Virus record (IMG/VR): IMGVR_UViG_3300021960_008509
Coordinates: 1-52,689 of that record
Source: a virus
DNA length: 52,689 bases
Direction: 5' to 3' (one strand)
Below, piece after piece: positions 31,489 through 40,517 of this stretch. A program made the position numbers and the translations under genes. The notes under the pieces were generated by a model. The model worked only from the letters and a program-made list of their open reading frames with translations. It made no database searches and had not been told where the DNA came from. Position 1 is the stretch's first letter, and every line of letters starts with the position of its first letter.

Positions 31489-31977
31489 TTATTTATTCTT
31501 TTTCTTACTGAATTTAGGAAGTGGTTTCATTTTTTTATAAGGTTTTGGCATGATACCCATTGCGGTTAAAGTTTTTTCTGTCCAAATCTCAAATCCCCAC
31601 CCTCGATCTTTAGCATATTCCCTCGCCGCCTCCCACTTATTCTGGTTTTTAACAAACGTATAACCTTCAGTGATATATCTTTTGGTTCGCTTGTCACCCT
31701 TTGGCGGCTTGGTTTCTTTGTCCGGTTTGACTTCAATCAAAGTTGTTTTATTCCTCACAGTAGTAATTTTGAAGTCCATAAAATATCGATGATATCTTTT
31801 ATCTATATCATAGTAGTAAGGTATTACGGTTTCTTCACTACTCCAAGATTTAATATCGGACGAATTATCGAAATGTACCATACAATGCCGTTCCCACATA
31901 CTACGAAAATAGACTTTTGTAGGATCCCCGATATACTTTTCGGGGTTTTTTGGTTTGTATCTTCCTGAGTATGCCAT
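31489..31977 (-). CDS. 4: Head completion protein gp4
   Basis: The 162-residue protein starts MAYSGRYKPKNPEKYIGDPT and continues with VYFRSMWERHCMVHFD and SWSSEETVIPYYYD, as in T4 gp4. RYFMDFKI and TTLIEVKPDKE resemble a TnsA/PD-(D/E)XK nuclease core, with D, E and K residues in place. The protein finishes the filled head before tail joining. It is the first gene of the minus-strand tail block, divergent from gp48. Confidence 0.88.
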   Translation of the reverse strand: MAYSGRYKPKNPEKYIGDPTKVYFRSMWERHCMVHFDNSSDIKSWSSEETVIPYYYDIDKRYHRYFMDFKITTVRNKTTLIEVKPDKETKPPKGDKRTKRYITEGYTFVKNQNKWEAAREYAKDRGWGFEIWTEKTLTAMGIMPKPYKKMKPLPKFSKKKNK

Positions 31978-31984
31978 AAAAGGG

Positions 31985-31992
31985 TATAAATA
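31985..31992 (+). promoter_or_regulatory. T4-type late promoter box TATAAATA for gp48 operon
   Basis: An exact TATAAATA lies 32 bases before the gp48 ATG, in the 47-base gap between divergent gp4 and gp48. It would serve the plus-strand baseplate transcript. A weaker CTAAATATA lies on the other strand near 32008-32015. Confidence 0.7.
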
Positions 31993-32024
31993 ATGATCAT
32001 CAACTTCTATATTTAGGCACTTTT

Positions 32025-33026
32025 ATGGCAAGGTTAAAATATCCTTTGGAACGACAAGGAGAATATAAAGGACGAATTGTCTTCGAATTGCTTGAAGTAC
32101 AACCTTTGGAAGCGGGTTCCATTGCAGAATTAGGGTTTGTCTCAAAAGTGTTTAGTGAAAATACTCTTAGTCGAATTCGAAAAAATACCGATGGTGGTGA
32201 GTCTGAAAGTGAAGAAGAACTGACAGAATCCGAGAAGGAAAAATTAAAAGCAGATCTTAAAGCAGCAGATAAACAATTGCAGGGAGACGAAAACCGATCA
32301 TACGAAAAAACAGGAACGACTAGAAACAGCGGTGATCGTGTTGTTCTTTATCTGCCTCCGTCAATTTCGATTCAAGATGCTGTAACTTATGAGAATCTAA
32401 ACTTGGGTTTTATAGGTGGTGGTGTAGAGGCAGGTGTTAAGGGTGGAGGAAGTGTTGTTGGAAGCGCCGTAAATGCGGCAGGAGCAGGAATCAGTTCATT
32501 CATATCTGCTATGGGGGCAGGTAAAGCATTAGACGGGCCCATGGCACGTCTTGCTCTAACTCAAGCAGCCTCTCAAGGCGGAGATCAAATAGGGGGAGCG
32601 GTACGAGGATTGACAAGGACGGCCGTTAATCCTAATGCCCGAACTTTGTTCCGTGAGGTTCCAATACGTTCTATACCATTTTCTTTTCGCATGGTGGCAA
32701 CCAGCAAAAGAGAAGCAGAAGAAATTAAAAAAATTGTTAAGTTCTTTAGAACTGAAATGTATCCCGAAGAAATTAAAACTCAGTTAGCAGGAACGGAGTT
32801 GTCCGTGGGGTACAAATTTCCCAATCCGTTTAAGATCAAAATGCAGTACGATAAGAAAACGGTTGCGACTCAGTTCCTTGATTGTTACCTTCAATCATTT
32901 AGTGCAACTTATAATCAAAACGGTCCTGTCATGCATTCGGACGGTAACTTTGTGGAGGTTGATATATCAATGACGTTTATAGAGACTCGTGCATTGTCTA
33001 GAAGTAAAATAGAAGAGGGATTGTAA
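32025..33026 (+). CDS. 48: Baseplate tail tube cap gp48
   Basis: The 333-residue protein starts ARLKYPLERQGEYKGRIVFE and ends with the conserved gp48 block: NARTLFREVPIRSIPFSFRM near residue 204, SKREAEEIKKIVKFFR, then LQSFSATYNQNGPVMHSDG and SMTFIETRALSR. A charged insert (ESESEEELTESEKEKLK) and a glycine-rich GVEAGVKGGGSVVG stretch lie between. It caps the baseplate and begins the tail tube with gp54. It is the first gene after the late box at 31985. Confidence 0.85.
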   Translation: MARLKYPLERQGEYKGRIVFELLEVQPLEAGSIAELGFVSKVFSENTLSRIRKNTDGGESESEEELTESEKEKLKADLKAADKQLQGDENRSYEKTGTTRNSGDRVVLYLPPSISIQDAVTYENLNLGFIGGGVEAGVKGGGSVVGSAVNAAGAGISSFISAMGAGKALDGPMARLALTQAASQGGDQIGGAVRGLTRTAVNPNARTLFREVPIRSIPFSFRMVATSKREAEEIKKIVKFFRTEMYPEEIKTQLAGTELSVGYKFPNPFKIKMQYDKKTVATQFLDCYLQSFSATYNQNGPVMHSDGNFVEVDISMTFIETRALSRSKIEEGL

Positions 33027-33027
33027 G

Positions 33028-33933
33028 ATGCCGTATTTTAAAAATTTTCCTCTTACCCCATATCGTTTTGGGGATAATGCTACGAGTACATTTTTTCAGA
33101 ATGCTTCTCTTTATGTTGATCTTATCGATAATATATCTGATGAGTTGACGTTTTATAATAAAGAAACTATATTAGACGGGGATCGTCCTGATACACTTTC
33201 ATGGAAACTCTATGGAACAACCGATCATTACTGGACATTCTTTTTACTCAATCCGACTCTCCGAGAAACCGACTGGCCTAAACCTTACGAAGAGTTAGAT
33301 AATATCACTGCTAATCTTTATCCAGGAGTATTCATTGACTATGACAACGTAAACAGTTACAGTAGTGGAACCTATACCAAACAGCAATTTTTTGATTTGT
33401 TTGATCCTTCAATTGACCAAACGATTACCATGGGTCTTTCTTCCGGCAAATTTAATAGTGTGTCTATGAATGCTAGACGCAATCATGATCTTGCCCAAGT
33501 ATACCTAGAACCAGTATCAAGTTCATTCACAACACGAGATCCATATGCTCAGTATGAAAACTCCGCATTCAAACCCGGAGACAGTGATGGATACTCTATT
33601 GAAACAAGTTTGTCTGACAATATGACAGGTCTTCGCTTTAAAGATTTTGTTTATCCTCAGATAGACAAAACTATAACAGTGGGTGGTCTGACAATTACTT
33701 TTTCTTCGATAGAGTTAGTATCAGAGGCAATTCATCACTTCGAAAACTCTTCAAAAGAATGGTCTGATGTGACTTATACTTCTAATGTAACTTATACGTA
33801 TGGATCACTTGCACCCGTAACACATTTAGAACATGTCACTAACCTTAATAATAAACAAAAAGAAATTATTGTATTTAAACCCGATGTCATTGATAAGGTT
33901 GTTCAAGAATTTCAGAAAGCAGTGAAAGCCTAA
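33028..33933 (+). CDS. 53: Baseplate wedge protein gp53
   Basis: The 301-residue protein opens YFKNFPLTPYRFGD and has the LysM-like gp53 segment: LDGDRPDTLSWKLYGTTDHYWTFFLLN near residues 48-75, where the enzyme-free wedge protein binds its neighbours. T4 gp53 has 196 residues, so this copy has about 100 extra, mainly after residue 110. It joins the wedges around the hub. It overlaps gp27 by one base (TAATG). Confidence 0.78.
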   Translation: MPYFKNFPLTPYRFGDNATSTFFQNASLYVDLIDNISDELTFYNKETILDGDRPDTLSWKLYGTTDHYWTFFLLNPTLRETDWPKPYEELDNITANLYPGVFIDYDNVNSYSSGTYTKQQFFDLFDPSIDQTITMGLSSGKFNSVSMNARRNHDLAQVYLEPVSSSFTTRDPYAQYENSAFKPGDSDGYSIETSLSDNMTGLRFKDFVYPQIDKTITVGGLTITFSSIELVSEAIHHFENSSKEWSDVTYTSNVTYTYGSLAPVTHLEHVTNLNNKQKEIIVFKPDVIDKVVQEFQKAVKA

Positions 33934-35270
33934 TGGCAGTCACTCCTACTTTAGAGCAAGAATTTAAATTTGTTGAAGCATTTATTTCAGCAGATAGGTT
34001 AGGTGAGGAAGAAATAGATGTCACTCAGCGTATCTATGAATTAGTCATATATGAAAGCATGGAAACTCCATACCTCGAAGGAGAGGTTGCCATATCAGAT
34101 GATGCGGCATTGATGGAAAAAATAAAGATTCAAGGGACCGAACTCTTAACGGTGTCGCTTACTGGAGTAGAACGAGGCCTCGATCCAAAAATTGCTAAGA
34201 CCTTTGTCATGTATAATATGAAACGGGCAGTACGAGGAACAGATAATACTAACGTGTACTTATTTGATCTTATAGAACCTCATGCATATTATAATGAACT
34301 GAAAACATATAGTCGCGCATACACCGGCAAAATTGAAAATGTAATTACTCAGATTATTAACTCTGAACTGGGACAAAAAGTTGATCAATCATATCTAATC
34401 AAAGAAGGATCTGCTCAAAACATTATCAAATACCTTGTCCCTTATCTCACCCCTCTTGAAGCATGTGACATATTAAGAGATCGAGCAACAACTCGAAACG
34501 GATCTCCCTTTTTTCTTTATGCTTCTTTATATGACAATGCACTCCGACTTGGAGACTTGGACAAAATTTTACAACAGAACGCATACAACAAAAAACTTCC
34601 CATGATTTATTCGGGTGCCGCAGTTGCCAACACCGAAGATCAAGATCAGATGCGTAAAGCATCGATTATTAAAAATGTTACTCGAAGAAATCAAAACGAC
34701 ACGCGAAGTGATTTCGAACAAGGTAGTATCAGTTCTTTCTACACCAACACTGATTTGTCAACTGGTATATCATATCGAACTCACACAAGAATACAAGACG
34801 TTCTAAACTCTATGGAAACTGGAAAGATTATCCAGAGTAAAGATCAGTCTATATATGATGAGGATCAAAAACACGAGGGTAAGCGAGTAGACACTTTCAA
34901 TCCTGTCTATCATCATCAGATTAGTTCTTCCAACTCTTTTGGAAATATTCGAAGTATTCACGATGAACCCAATGCGGATTCGTTTTCTTTAAAAGTACGT
35001 AATTATATGCTTCGAGATGCCCTCTATAAAAACATGATAAATGTCTCAATATCCGGAGTAACCATGATGGCGGCTAGTGCGGGTGTTGGGGATATCATTC
35101 GTCTCAATTTTTTAAAGGGTTCTAATACAACAGAAGGTGAAAAGGATCCTTTGGATAAAAGACAGTCTGGTGATTATATTATATATCGGGCAAAACATAT
35201 GTTTAGACAGACTACTCACAATGTATCTGTTGGGGCAACGCGAATTGTTTACACCGAGGATCTGAACTAA
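33933..35270 (+). CDS. 27: Baseplate hub protein gp27
   Basis: The 445-residue protein has the gp27/GpD-like hub pattern: FKFVEAFISADRLG, ITQRIYELVIYESMETPYLEG near residue 37, then LFDLIEPHAYYNELKTYSRAY and a GDIIRLNFLKGS strand near the end. The length is close to the T4 protein (391). It forms the trimeric hub that holds the gp5 spike, whose genes follow directly. The start overlaps the gp53 stop. Confidence 0.82.
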   Translation: MAVTPTLEQEFKFVEAFISADRLGEEEIDVTQRIYELVIYESMETPYLEGEVAISDDAALMEKIKIQGTELLTVSLTGVERGLDPKIAKTFVMYNMKRAVRGTDNTNVYLFDLIEPHAYYNELKTYSRAYTGKIENVITQIINSELGQKVDQSYLIKEGSAQNIIKYLVPYLTPLEACDILRDRATTRNGSPFFLYASLYDNALRLGDLDKILQQNAYNKKLPMIYSGAAVANTEDQDQMRKASIIKNVTRRNQNDTRSDFEQGSISSFYTNTDLSTGISYRTHTRIQDVLNSMETGKIIQSKDQSIYDEDQKHEGKRVDTFNPVYHHQISSSNSFGNIRSIHDEPNADSFSLKVRNYMLRDALYKNMINVSISGVTMMAASAGVGDIIRLNFLKGSNTTEGEKDPLDKRQSGDYIIYRAKHMFRQTTHNVSVGATRIVYTEDLN

Positions 35271-35271
35271 G

Positions 35272-36147
35272 ATGAGCATGACTCCTTACACAATTCCCAA
35301 AGACTTTTATGGTGATCGTAATCGGTGGTTTATCGGTACTATAGTAAATGCTACACCTCCTGCCGGATACGAGGGACGTGTCCGAGTACGTATACATGGT
35401 GTGCATAGTATATACACTGGAGACGTAAAGGAAAGTGATCTACCATGGGCACAAGTGTTGATACCAACCACAGAGGGTGGCATTTCGGGTCTGGGTCGCA
35501 TACCTCAAATTTCTGCTGGTGCAAGTGTATTCGGCATCTTCCTTGATGGTAAAACTTCTCAGTTGCCATTAGTCCTTGGATCCGTTCCTCGAAATGAATT
35601 ACCTTCTACCACACAACAACGGGCAGGTCAAGATATAAATTCATTTCAATTTAATCAAGAAAAACTATTGAATGTTGTCACTGTCTCTTTACTGGGAGAC
35701 ACTTCACGTACAGGTTTACCAACGGTTACAAAGATCTTACGGCGATCTCAAGCAATGCAATTCTTTATTGACAATGGATATCGTCCTGTACATGCGGCAG
35801 GTATCGTAGGTAACCTCGAAGCCGCATCTAAATTTTATCTCTATGAAGATGATGAAACGAAGGAGAGACAGGGGATTGCCCAATGGTCTAATCTATCAGA
35901 TAACCGACTTGGAGAACTGAAATCTTTCTCTGGTTTTTATGAACCTTCATCAGATTGGAAAACTTATTCGGTACAGTTATCGTTTGTTCTTTTTGAATTG
36001 CGTAACAAAAGAAACCTTGCCAATGTAAAATTATTGTCATCTGATAATGTACAAGATGCGGGAGATGCATTTAACAAATACTATATGAAACAGGGTCTAG
36101 AGTATACTTCTCTATGTGAAGAAGCACTTGATGGAGTGAACAATTAA
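35272..36147 (+). CDS. 5: gp5-type hub: OB fold plus phage tail lysozyme domain
   Basis: The 291-residue protein has an N-terminal OB-fold domain (WFIGTIVNATPPAGYEGRVRV near residue 19, LPLVLGSVP near 98) as in gp5 and VgrG, then a phage tail lysozyme domain (AAGIVGNLEAASKF near 175 and QGIAQWSNLSDNRLGEL). The T4 gp5 has a GH24 lysozyme and a beta-helix in one chain; here the chain stops after the lysozyme. The stop overlaps the amidase gene by one base (TAATG). Confidence 0.78.
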   Translation: MSMTPYTIPKDFYGDRNRWFIGTIVNATPPAGYEGRVRVRIHGVHSIYTGDVKESDLPWAQVLIPTTEGGISGLGRIPQISAGASVFGIFLDGKTSQLPLVLGSVPRNELPSTTQQRAGQDINSFQFNQEKLLNVVTVSLLGDTSRTGLPTVTKILRRSQAMQFFIDNGYRPVHAAGIVGNLEAASKFYLYEDDETKERQGIAQWSNLSDNRLGELKSFSGFYEPSSDWKTYSVQLSFVLFELRNKRNLANVKLLSSDNVQDAGDAFNKYYMKQGLEYTSLCEEALDGVNN

Positions 36148-37934
36148 TGTCTAAGACAGAAATAAAAAACCAGATTAAAGAGGTGGCGGGAAAAGTACAG
36201 GAATATTCTGCTGTCAAAACTGCCGCAACAGATGCCAAAAACAAACTGACTGATAGTATCAATACCAAAGTTGGGGCGAGTGCAGGTAAGATAGTTGGGG
36301 GAATTAAAAGTCTTACCTCAGAAATATCGGGTGCCAAAGATAAACTAGATTCTCTTGTCGATAACCCAGTCGCGGGGTTGTTAGACGCTGAGACAAATGA
36401 TATCTTGGGTGGCGCGATAAACGATAAGTTAGACACCGTGGTTGCCAAAGTATTTACGGTACCTCAACTCAAATATGAAGAGTTTGCCGGAGGTAAGTTT
36501 TACCCTACAGCACAATGGGCAGATAGTGCAGTTCAAACACTTTCGACGGCAATGGGTGCGGTAACAAAGACTGCACAGGGCAGTGTGACGGTTCCGGGTG
36601 CACCTGCCGGTTTAACCAAAGCAATGAAAGAATTGGAAGGAAAGGTTGGTGCATTCGATAGTGGTGATGCTCTCAGTAAACTGGCATCTAAAGCAGCAGC
36701 AGTCAAAGACATAGTAATTGCAAGCATTCCGGCAGATCCGCCGGGTATGTTAAATAACGTGTCAGTAGGCAGAGATGGAATCTCCTTAAACATCACTGAC
36801 GCGTTGCAACAAAACTTTACGGGTCCAATAAACGAGGCCATTGGGTTGGTCGATGATTTCAAAGACAATCCTCTCAAAATTTTAGATGATAAATTGGATA
36901 ACGCATTAGGAGATATAACCGGAAAGTTAGGATCCGATATTAAGAACGCAGTCGATCAGGTCGAGGGTGCAATTAATAGTATAGTAGATAAAGCAAATGA
37001 ATTTGTTGATAATGTGTCCGAAGATCTTAATCAATTCGGAATGGGTCTGTTGCAGGGATTTAATTTAGACGGATTGGAAGAGGCAAAGAAAACAGTTAAA
37101 GATCTTGGTCCTGACATGCGACCAATTGAAATAAATGAAGTGATTGCCAAAGCACAGGGTAGTGAACAAGAACTGTCCGAAGCAGTCAACATTGTTCGAG
37201 AAAAAGGTAACAGTAAAAAAAGCAACGAAGAAATTAAATTTGATCTGTCACAACTCGATACTACGATTGCAGGATCTTCGGTGATTAGTAACGAGAGCAG
37301 TGCGTTTGCTGATCCGTTTAACCTTACAGAAGCATATACTTCTTGGGCAAAGGCAGACCCGAGGTTTTATTATATTTCATCGTTCGAAGAACTAGAAGCA
37401 GAATTTAACAAGAGAACTAGAGACATCACTGAAATGGTGATTCACTGGACCGAAACATTCACTAACAAAAATATCGGAAGTGAAGAAATTGACTCAATAC
37501 AAAAAGATCTTGGGGGCAAGGGTATAGGTTATCATTATGTGATACGAAGAGATGGTTCTTTGCAACGTGGTCGCCCCTTAAATATTGAAGGTGAACATGC
37601 TTCTATTAACGGACATAATGAATATAGTATAGGAATAGTCTTTGTAGGTGGTTTAAATTGTTCAAGTGAAACTCCCAACCCCGAACAGTATTTGTCTAGT
37701 GCTTCATTGACACGAGCACAGATGAATACTTTCTATGATGTTTGTTCTGCATTCTACAATGCTTATCCTGGTGGTCAGATCATTGGTCATAATGATATCG
37801 ATGTGACAGTGAGTGATCCGGGCTTTGACGTAAGAGATTATGTTTTTGATGTATTCAATAAAAAAACTTTATTCACAGATCCTTTGACCGAAGGTCCGTT
37901 CAGTCCGACAGATTTAATTGGTAAGGAAGTATAA
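36147..37934 (+). CDS. Hub-associated protein with N-acetylmuramoyl-L-alanine amidase domain
   Basis: The 595-residue protein has about 420 residues of helical, coiled-coil-like sequence and then an Amidase_2/PGRP-type domain. Zinc ligands fit H in EMVIHWTET near 432, H in IGHNDID near 550 and D in SDPGFDV, the AmpD-type set. The enzyme cuts the bond between muramic acid and the peptide. Its place between two gp5 pieces suggests virion-borne peptidoglycan cutting at entry, not lysis. Confidence 0.78.
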   Translation: MSKTEIKNQIKEVAGKVQEYSAVKTAATDAKNKLTDSINTKVGASAGKIVGGIKSLTSEISGAKDKLDSLVDNPVAGLLDAETNDILGGAINDKLDTVVAKVFTVPQLKYEEFAGGKFYPTAQWADSAVQTLSTAMGAVTKTAQGSVTVPGAPAGLTKAMKELEGKVGAFDSGDALSKLASKAAAVKDIVIASIPADPPGMLNNVSVGRDGISLNITDALQQNFTGPINEAIGLVDDFKDNPLKILDDKLDNALGDITGKLGSDIKNAVDQVEGAINSIVDKANEFVDNVSEDLNQFGMGLLQGFNLDGLEEAKKTVKDLGPDMRPIEINEVIAKAQGSEQELSEAVNIVREKGNSKKSNEEIKFDLSQLDTTIAGSSVISNESSAFADPFNLTEAYTSWAKADPRFYYISSFEELEAEFNKRTRDITEMVIHWTETFTNKNIGSEEIDSIQKDLGGKGIGYHYVIRRDGSLQRGRPLNIEGEHASINGHNEYSIGIVFVGGLNCSSETPNPEQYLSSASLTRAQMNTFYDVCSAFYNAYPGGQIIGHNDIDVTVSDPGFDVRDYVFDVFNKKTLFTDPLTEGPFSPTDLIGKEV

Positions 37935-37937
37935 TAT

Positions 37938-39476
37938 ATGACTACTGAACTTGACAATAAAAACAAACGAGAAGCAGTTACGGGTGATGCTCGGGAAATA
38001 ACCGAAGGTATTCCTCGGGATGGGTTCAATGATGCGACAGGTGAGTTTCCTAACCAAGATTACTTTTATGGATCCTCGATCAATAAAGCAGCAAAAGGTG
38101 AGAAGATCAATGCTTTGTTTTCAGGAGGAGGAGACTATGGTGTTCCGACTTTACTTCCTGAACAACGTCCTTCTCAGTATCCTTTTAATCAAGTAAATGA
38201 ATCTAAAAGCGGTCATGTTGTTGAAATAGACGATACTCCCGGTGGCGAGCGCATCTTAATTCGTCATCGATTGGGACATGGATTAGAACTACGCGCAGAC
38301 GGAAGTGTTTTGTTTTCCTCTGTTAACAATAAAGTAGAAATCACTGGAGGTGATGAAACTATTATTGTGGAAGGAAACGGTAATCTAGTGTACAGTGGTG
38401 ACCTTAATTTACATGTGACCGGAGATTATAATGTTACCGTAGATGGTAATTATAATGTCAAGACCGCAGGTAATAAAACCGAAGAAATACACCGTAATCA
38501 TATTAAGACAATTGAAGAGAATCAGAACTATATTGTGAAAGGTGATCGAAGTGCAAAAATTATTGGAACTTCTACCGACACAATATTTGGGGACAATCAT
38601 TGGTTAGTCAAAGGTTTACAGAAGAATTATGTTGAAGGTTTGATCGAATTCAACAGTGGTAAATCAATTTTATCAACATCCGTAGAGAAGTATACAATCA
38701 CTTCTCAAGAGATACGAATTACTGGGCATACTCTAGAAGCAACTGCCGCTCTCGGTATAATTGGAGGGGAACAGGTCGATCATTTTGGTAAGATGTTCGG
38801 TGGTCCTGCCAAAGGATTGGGTGGGGGTACTACCTTCTATGGTACTCTGGTCGGTAAAGCAAGCAATGCTATTGTGTCAGACTTTGCAGAGGAAGCAGGA
38901 AAAGCATCCCATGCTCGACAGGCAGCACATGCTCGACGGGCAGATCTGGCGCTGGTTGCCAAAGAAGCAGTAGACACATGGAAGGATACTCTTTCTGCGG
39001 ATCCTGCGGCGGGCAAGGACTTTGGCGATTACGATTCGGTCGGCCCCCCCGAAACTTATCCGACTATTTTTAACTATGTTCAGATTCCACCGACTGCTCC
39101 GATGCCTACCAGTGCCACTATCATTGGAAAAATATCGGGCAGTGAGTATGCGGTACAGAACGTGAAAATTGATATTGCGTCAACCGATCCCGACTCGATC
39201 AAATTAAAAATACTACGTAGTGATGACTATGATGAACTGTTTACTTTTGACCCTACTATACATGAGATTAGATCCAAATTAAGAGACAAAACTAATCGAG
39301 AAAACGGTAAGTTCACTTCGTTTTTGGTTGCAGAAGGCAAGTTAAATTCTGAATTCAAAAGGGTGGTGCCTAAAAAGATCAATCGTTCGGTCAATAAAAA
39401 ATCAGTTTCAAGGTTTGGATTTAAGTTTATAGGCAATAATCCTGCGGATAAGAAGAGCAAGAGGTTTACAGTATGA
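37938..39476 (+). CDS. gp5 C-terminal spike: beta-helix needle protein
   Basis: The 512-residue protein has a gp5/VgrG-like needle part: GHVVEIDDTPGGERILIRH near residue 93, then repeated short beta units (VEITGGDETIIVEGNGN, VTGDYNVTVDGNYNVKTAGN) that build a triangular beta-helix. A less regular C-terminal part of about 200 residues follows, with an alanine-rich KASHARQAAHARRADLALVA segment. It is probably the membrane-piercing needle, made as a separate chain. Confidence 0.75.
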   Translation: MTTELDNKNKREAVTGDAREITEGIPRDGFNDATGEFPNQDYFYGSSINKAAKGEKINALFSGGGDYGVPTLLPEQRPSQYPFNQVNESKSGHVVEIDDTPGGERILIRHRLGHGLELRADGSVLFSSVNNKVEITGGDETIIVEGNGNLVYSGDLNLHVTGDYNVTVDGNYNVKTAGNKTEEIHRNHIKTIEENQNYIVKGDRSAKIIGTSTDTIFGDNHWLVKGLQKNYVEGLIEFNSGKSILSTSVEKYTITSQEIRITGHTLEATAALGIIGGEQVDHFGKMFGGPAKGLGGGTTFYGTLVGKASNAIVSDFAEEAGKASHARQAAHARRADLALVAKEAVDTWKDTLSADPAAGKDFGDYDSVGPPETYPTIFNYVQIPPTAPMPTSATIIGKISGSEYAVQNVKIDIASTDPDSIKLKILRSDDYDELFTFDPTIHEIRSKLRDKTNRENGKFTSFLVAEGKLNSEFKRVVPKKINRSVNKKSVSRFGFKFIGNNPADKKSKRFTV

Positions 39477-40051
39477 TTTACTTGGCAGATCCCGTTTACA
39501 ATCCTAATTTTGTTACGGACTTTACTAGTGCCACTAAACTTGGCCGTGGTATTACGATGGGCAAATTCCTTGGAAGTCGAGGAACAAGGACTCAGTTGAT
39601 ACAATTAACTACTGACATTCCTCAACTTGCACGAAACCTTTACCTTCATGCCGAACTTCTGACTAATGCCAAGAAAAATCCGGATTTCGGAACTGTACGG
39701 ATCACTGTAAGTGAGGGAGTATATCTTCCGGCAATCAACGAAACTCCAAGCGGAGTCAATAAACTTAAAGTCGATGGTCGCGCCGTGGTCTATCAAGTCA
39801 TTAACAAGAAAGGAAAGACTGACATTCCTAAGACGTATGATCTTGCCAACTACTGGAAGGATTATGCCGACTATGATCGATTGTCTATTGACTACGATAC
39901 ATACGATCCCTCCGGAGAATTGACTGCACAGTTAGTAGTAGAAATGCCAATGGTTCCGGAAACTTTCGATCTCCAGTTTAAAAGTGCAATTGATACTTAT
40001 TACAACGGAGAATTGCAGTCGAAGAATGAATTAATAGAAATCCTAGAATAA
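39473..40051 (+). CDS. Unassigned baseplate-region structural protein
   Basis: The 192-residue protein lies between the spike gene and gp25 and overlaps the former by four bases. It looks beta-rich (TVRITVSEGVYLPAINETPSG, YQVINKKGKTDIPKTYDLANYW). I do not recognise a family. Its position points to a hub or baseplate accessory protein. Confidence 0.5.
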   Translation: MIYLADPVYNPNFVTDFTSATKLGRGITMGKFLGSRGTRTQLIQLTTDIPQLARNLYLHAELLTNAKKNPDFGTVRITVSEGVYLPAINETPSGVNKLKVDGRAVVYQVINKKGKTDIPKTYDLANYWKDYADYDRLSIDYDTYDPSGELTAQLVVEMPMVPETFDLQFKSAIDTYYNGELQSKNELIEILE

Positions 40052-40054
40052 ATG

Positions 40055-40062
40055 TATAAATA
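40055..40062 (+). promoter_or_regulatory. T4-type late box TATAAATA very close to gp25
   Basis: An exact TATAAATA ends only five bases before the gp25 ATG at 40068. Late transcripts start a few bases after the box, so this one would give a leaderless or nearly leaderless gp25 mRNA, or serve genes further on. Confidence 0.5.
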
Positions 40063-40067
40063 AGCAT

Positions 40068-40517
40068 ATGGCAAAAATACAAAGTACAGAAGACAAAAAC
40101 TTACAGTCAGTATCTCTAGTTACTAACAGAAAACTAGTTTACTCTGATCTAGACTTATCTTTTGCCGTAAATACTACGGCAAGTGATGATATCTTTAAGA
40201 AAACTGATGCTGCGGCAGTCAAACAAGCAGTTAAAAATCTTTTATTAAGTAATGAATGCGATAAACCTTTTCGTCCGAGATATGGGGCAAACCTAACTAA
40301 AATGTTATTTGACTTGGTAGATGATGAAGATGCCGAAGACGATATTCGCGAACGGATATATCAGGTCATTGACCAGTACGAACCTCGTGCGTCCATTGAA
40401 GAATTAGAAGTAAATCTTGCACCAGATCAGAATAGATTACAAGTAAAATTAACTTTTCGTGTGTTGAACATTGATCAGACCGAAACTCTAGAAACTACTG
40501 TTACGAGGTACAGATGA
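40068..40517 (+). CDS. 25: Baseplate wedge protein gp25
   Basis: The 149-residue protein matches the gp25 family: VYSDLDLSFAVN near residue 24, DDIFKKTDAAAVKQAVKNLLLS, the RPRYGANLTKMLFD segment near 69 and the conserved YEPRASIEELEV near 104 with the EPR motif. gp25 binds gp6 at the core of the wedge and is shared with type VI secretion (TssE). No strong ribosome site precedes it. It overlaps gp6 by four bases. Confidence 0.88.
   Translation: MAKIQSTEDKNLQSVSLVTNRKLVYSDLDLSFAVNTTASDDIFKKTDAAAVKQAVKNLLLSNECDKPFRPRYGANLTKMLFDLVDDEDAEDDIRERIYQVIDQYEPRASIEELEVNLAPDQNRLQVKLTFRVLNIDQTETLETTVTRYR

Noticed and set aside
31490-31497. AATAAATA on the minus strand as a late promoter for the 30902-31483 gene
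   Set aside because: It is one base off consensus and ends six bases before the ATG, leaving no room for a start site and ribosome site.
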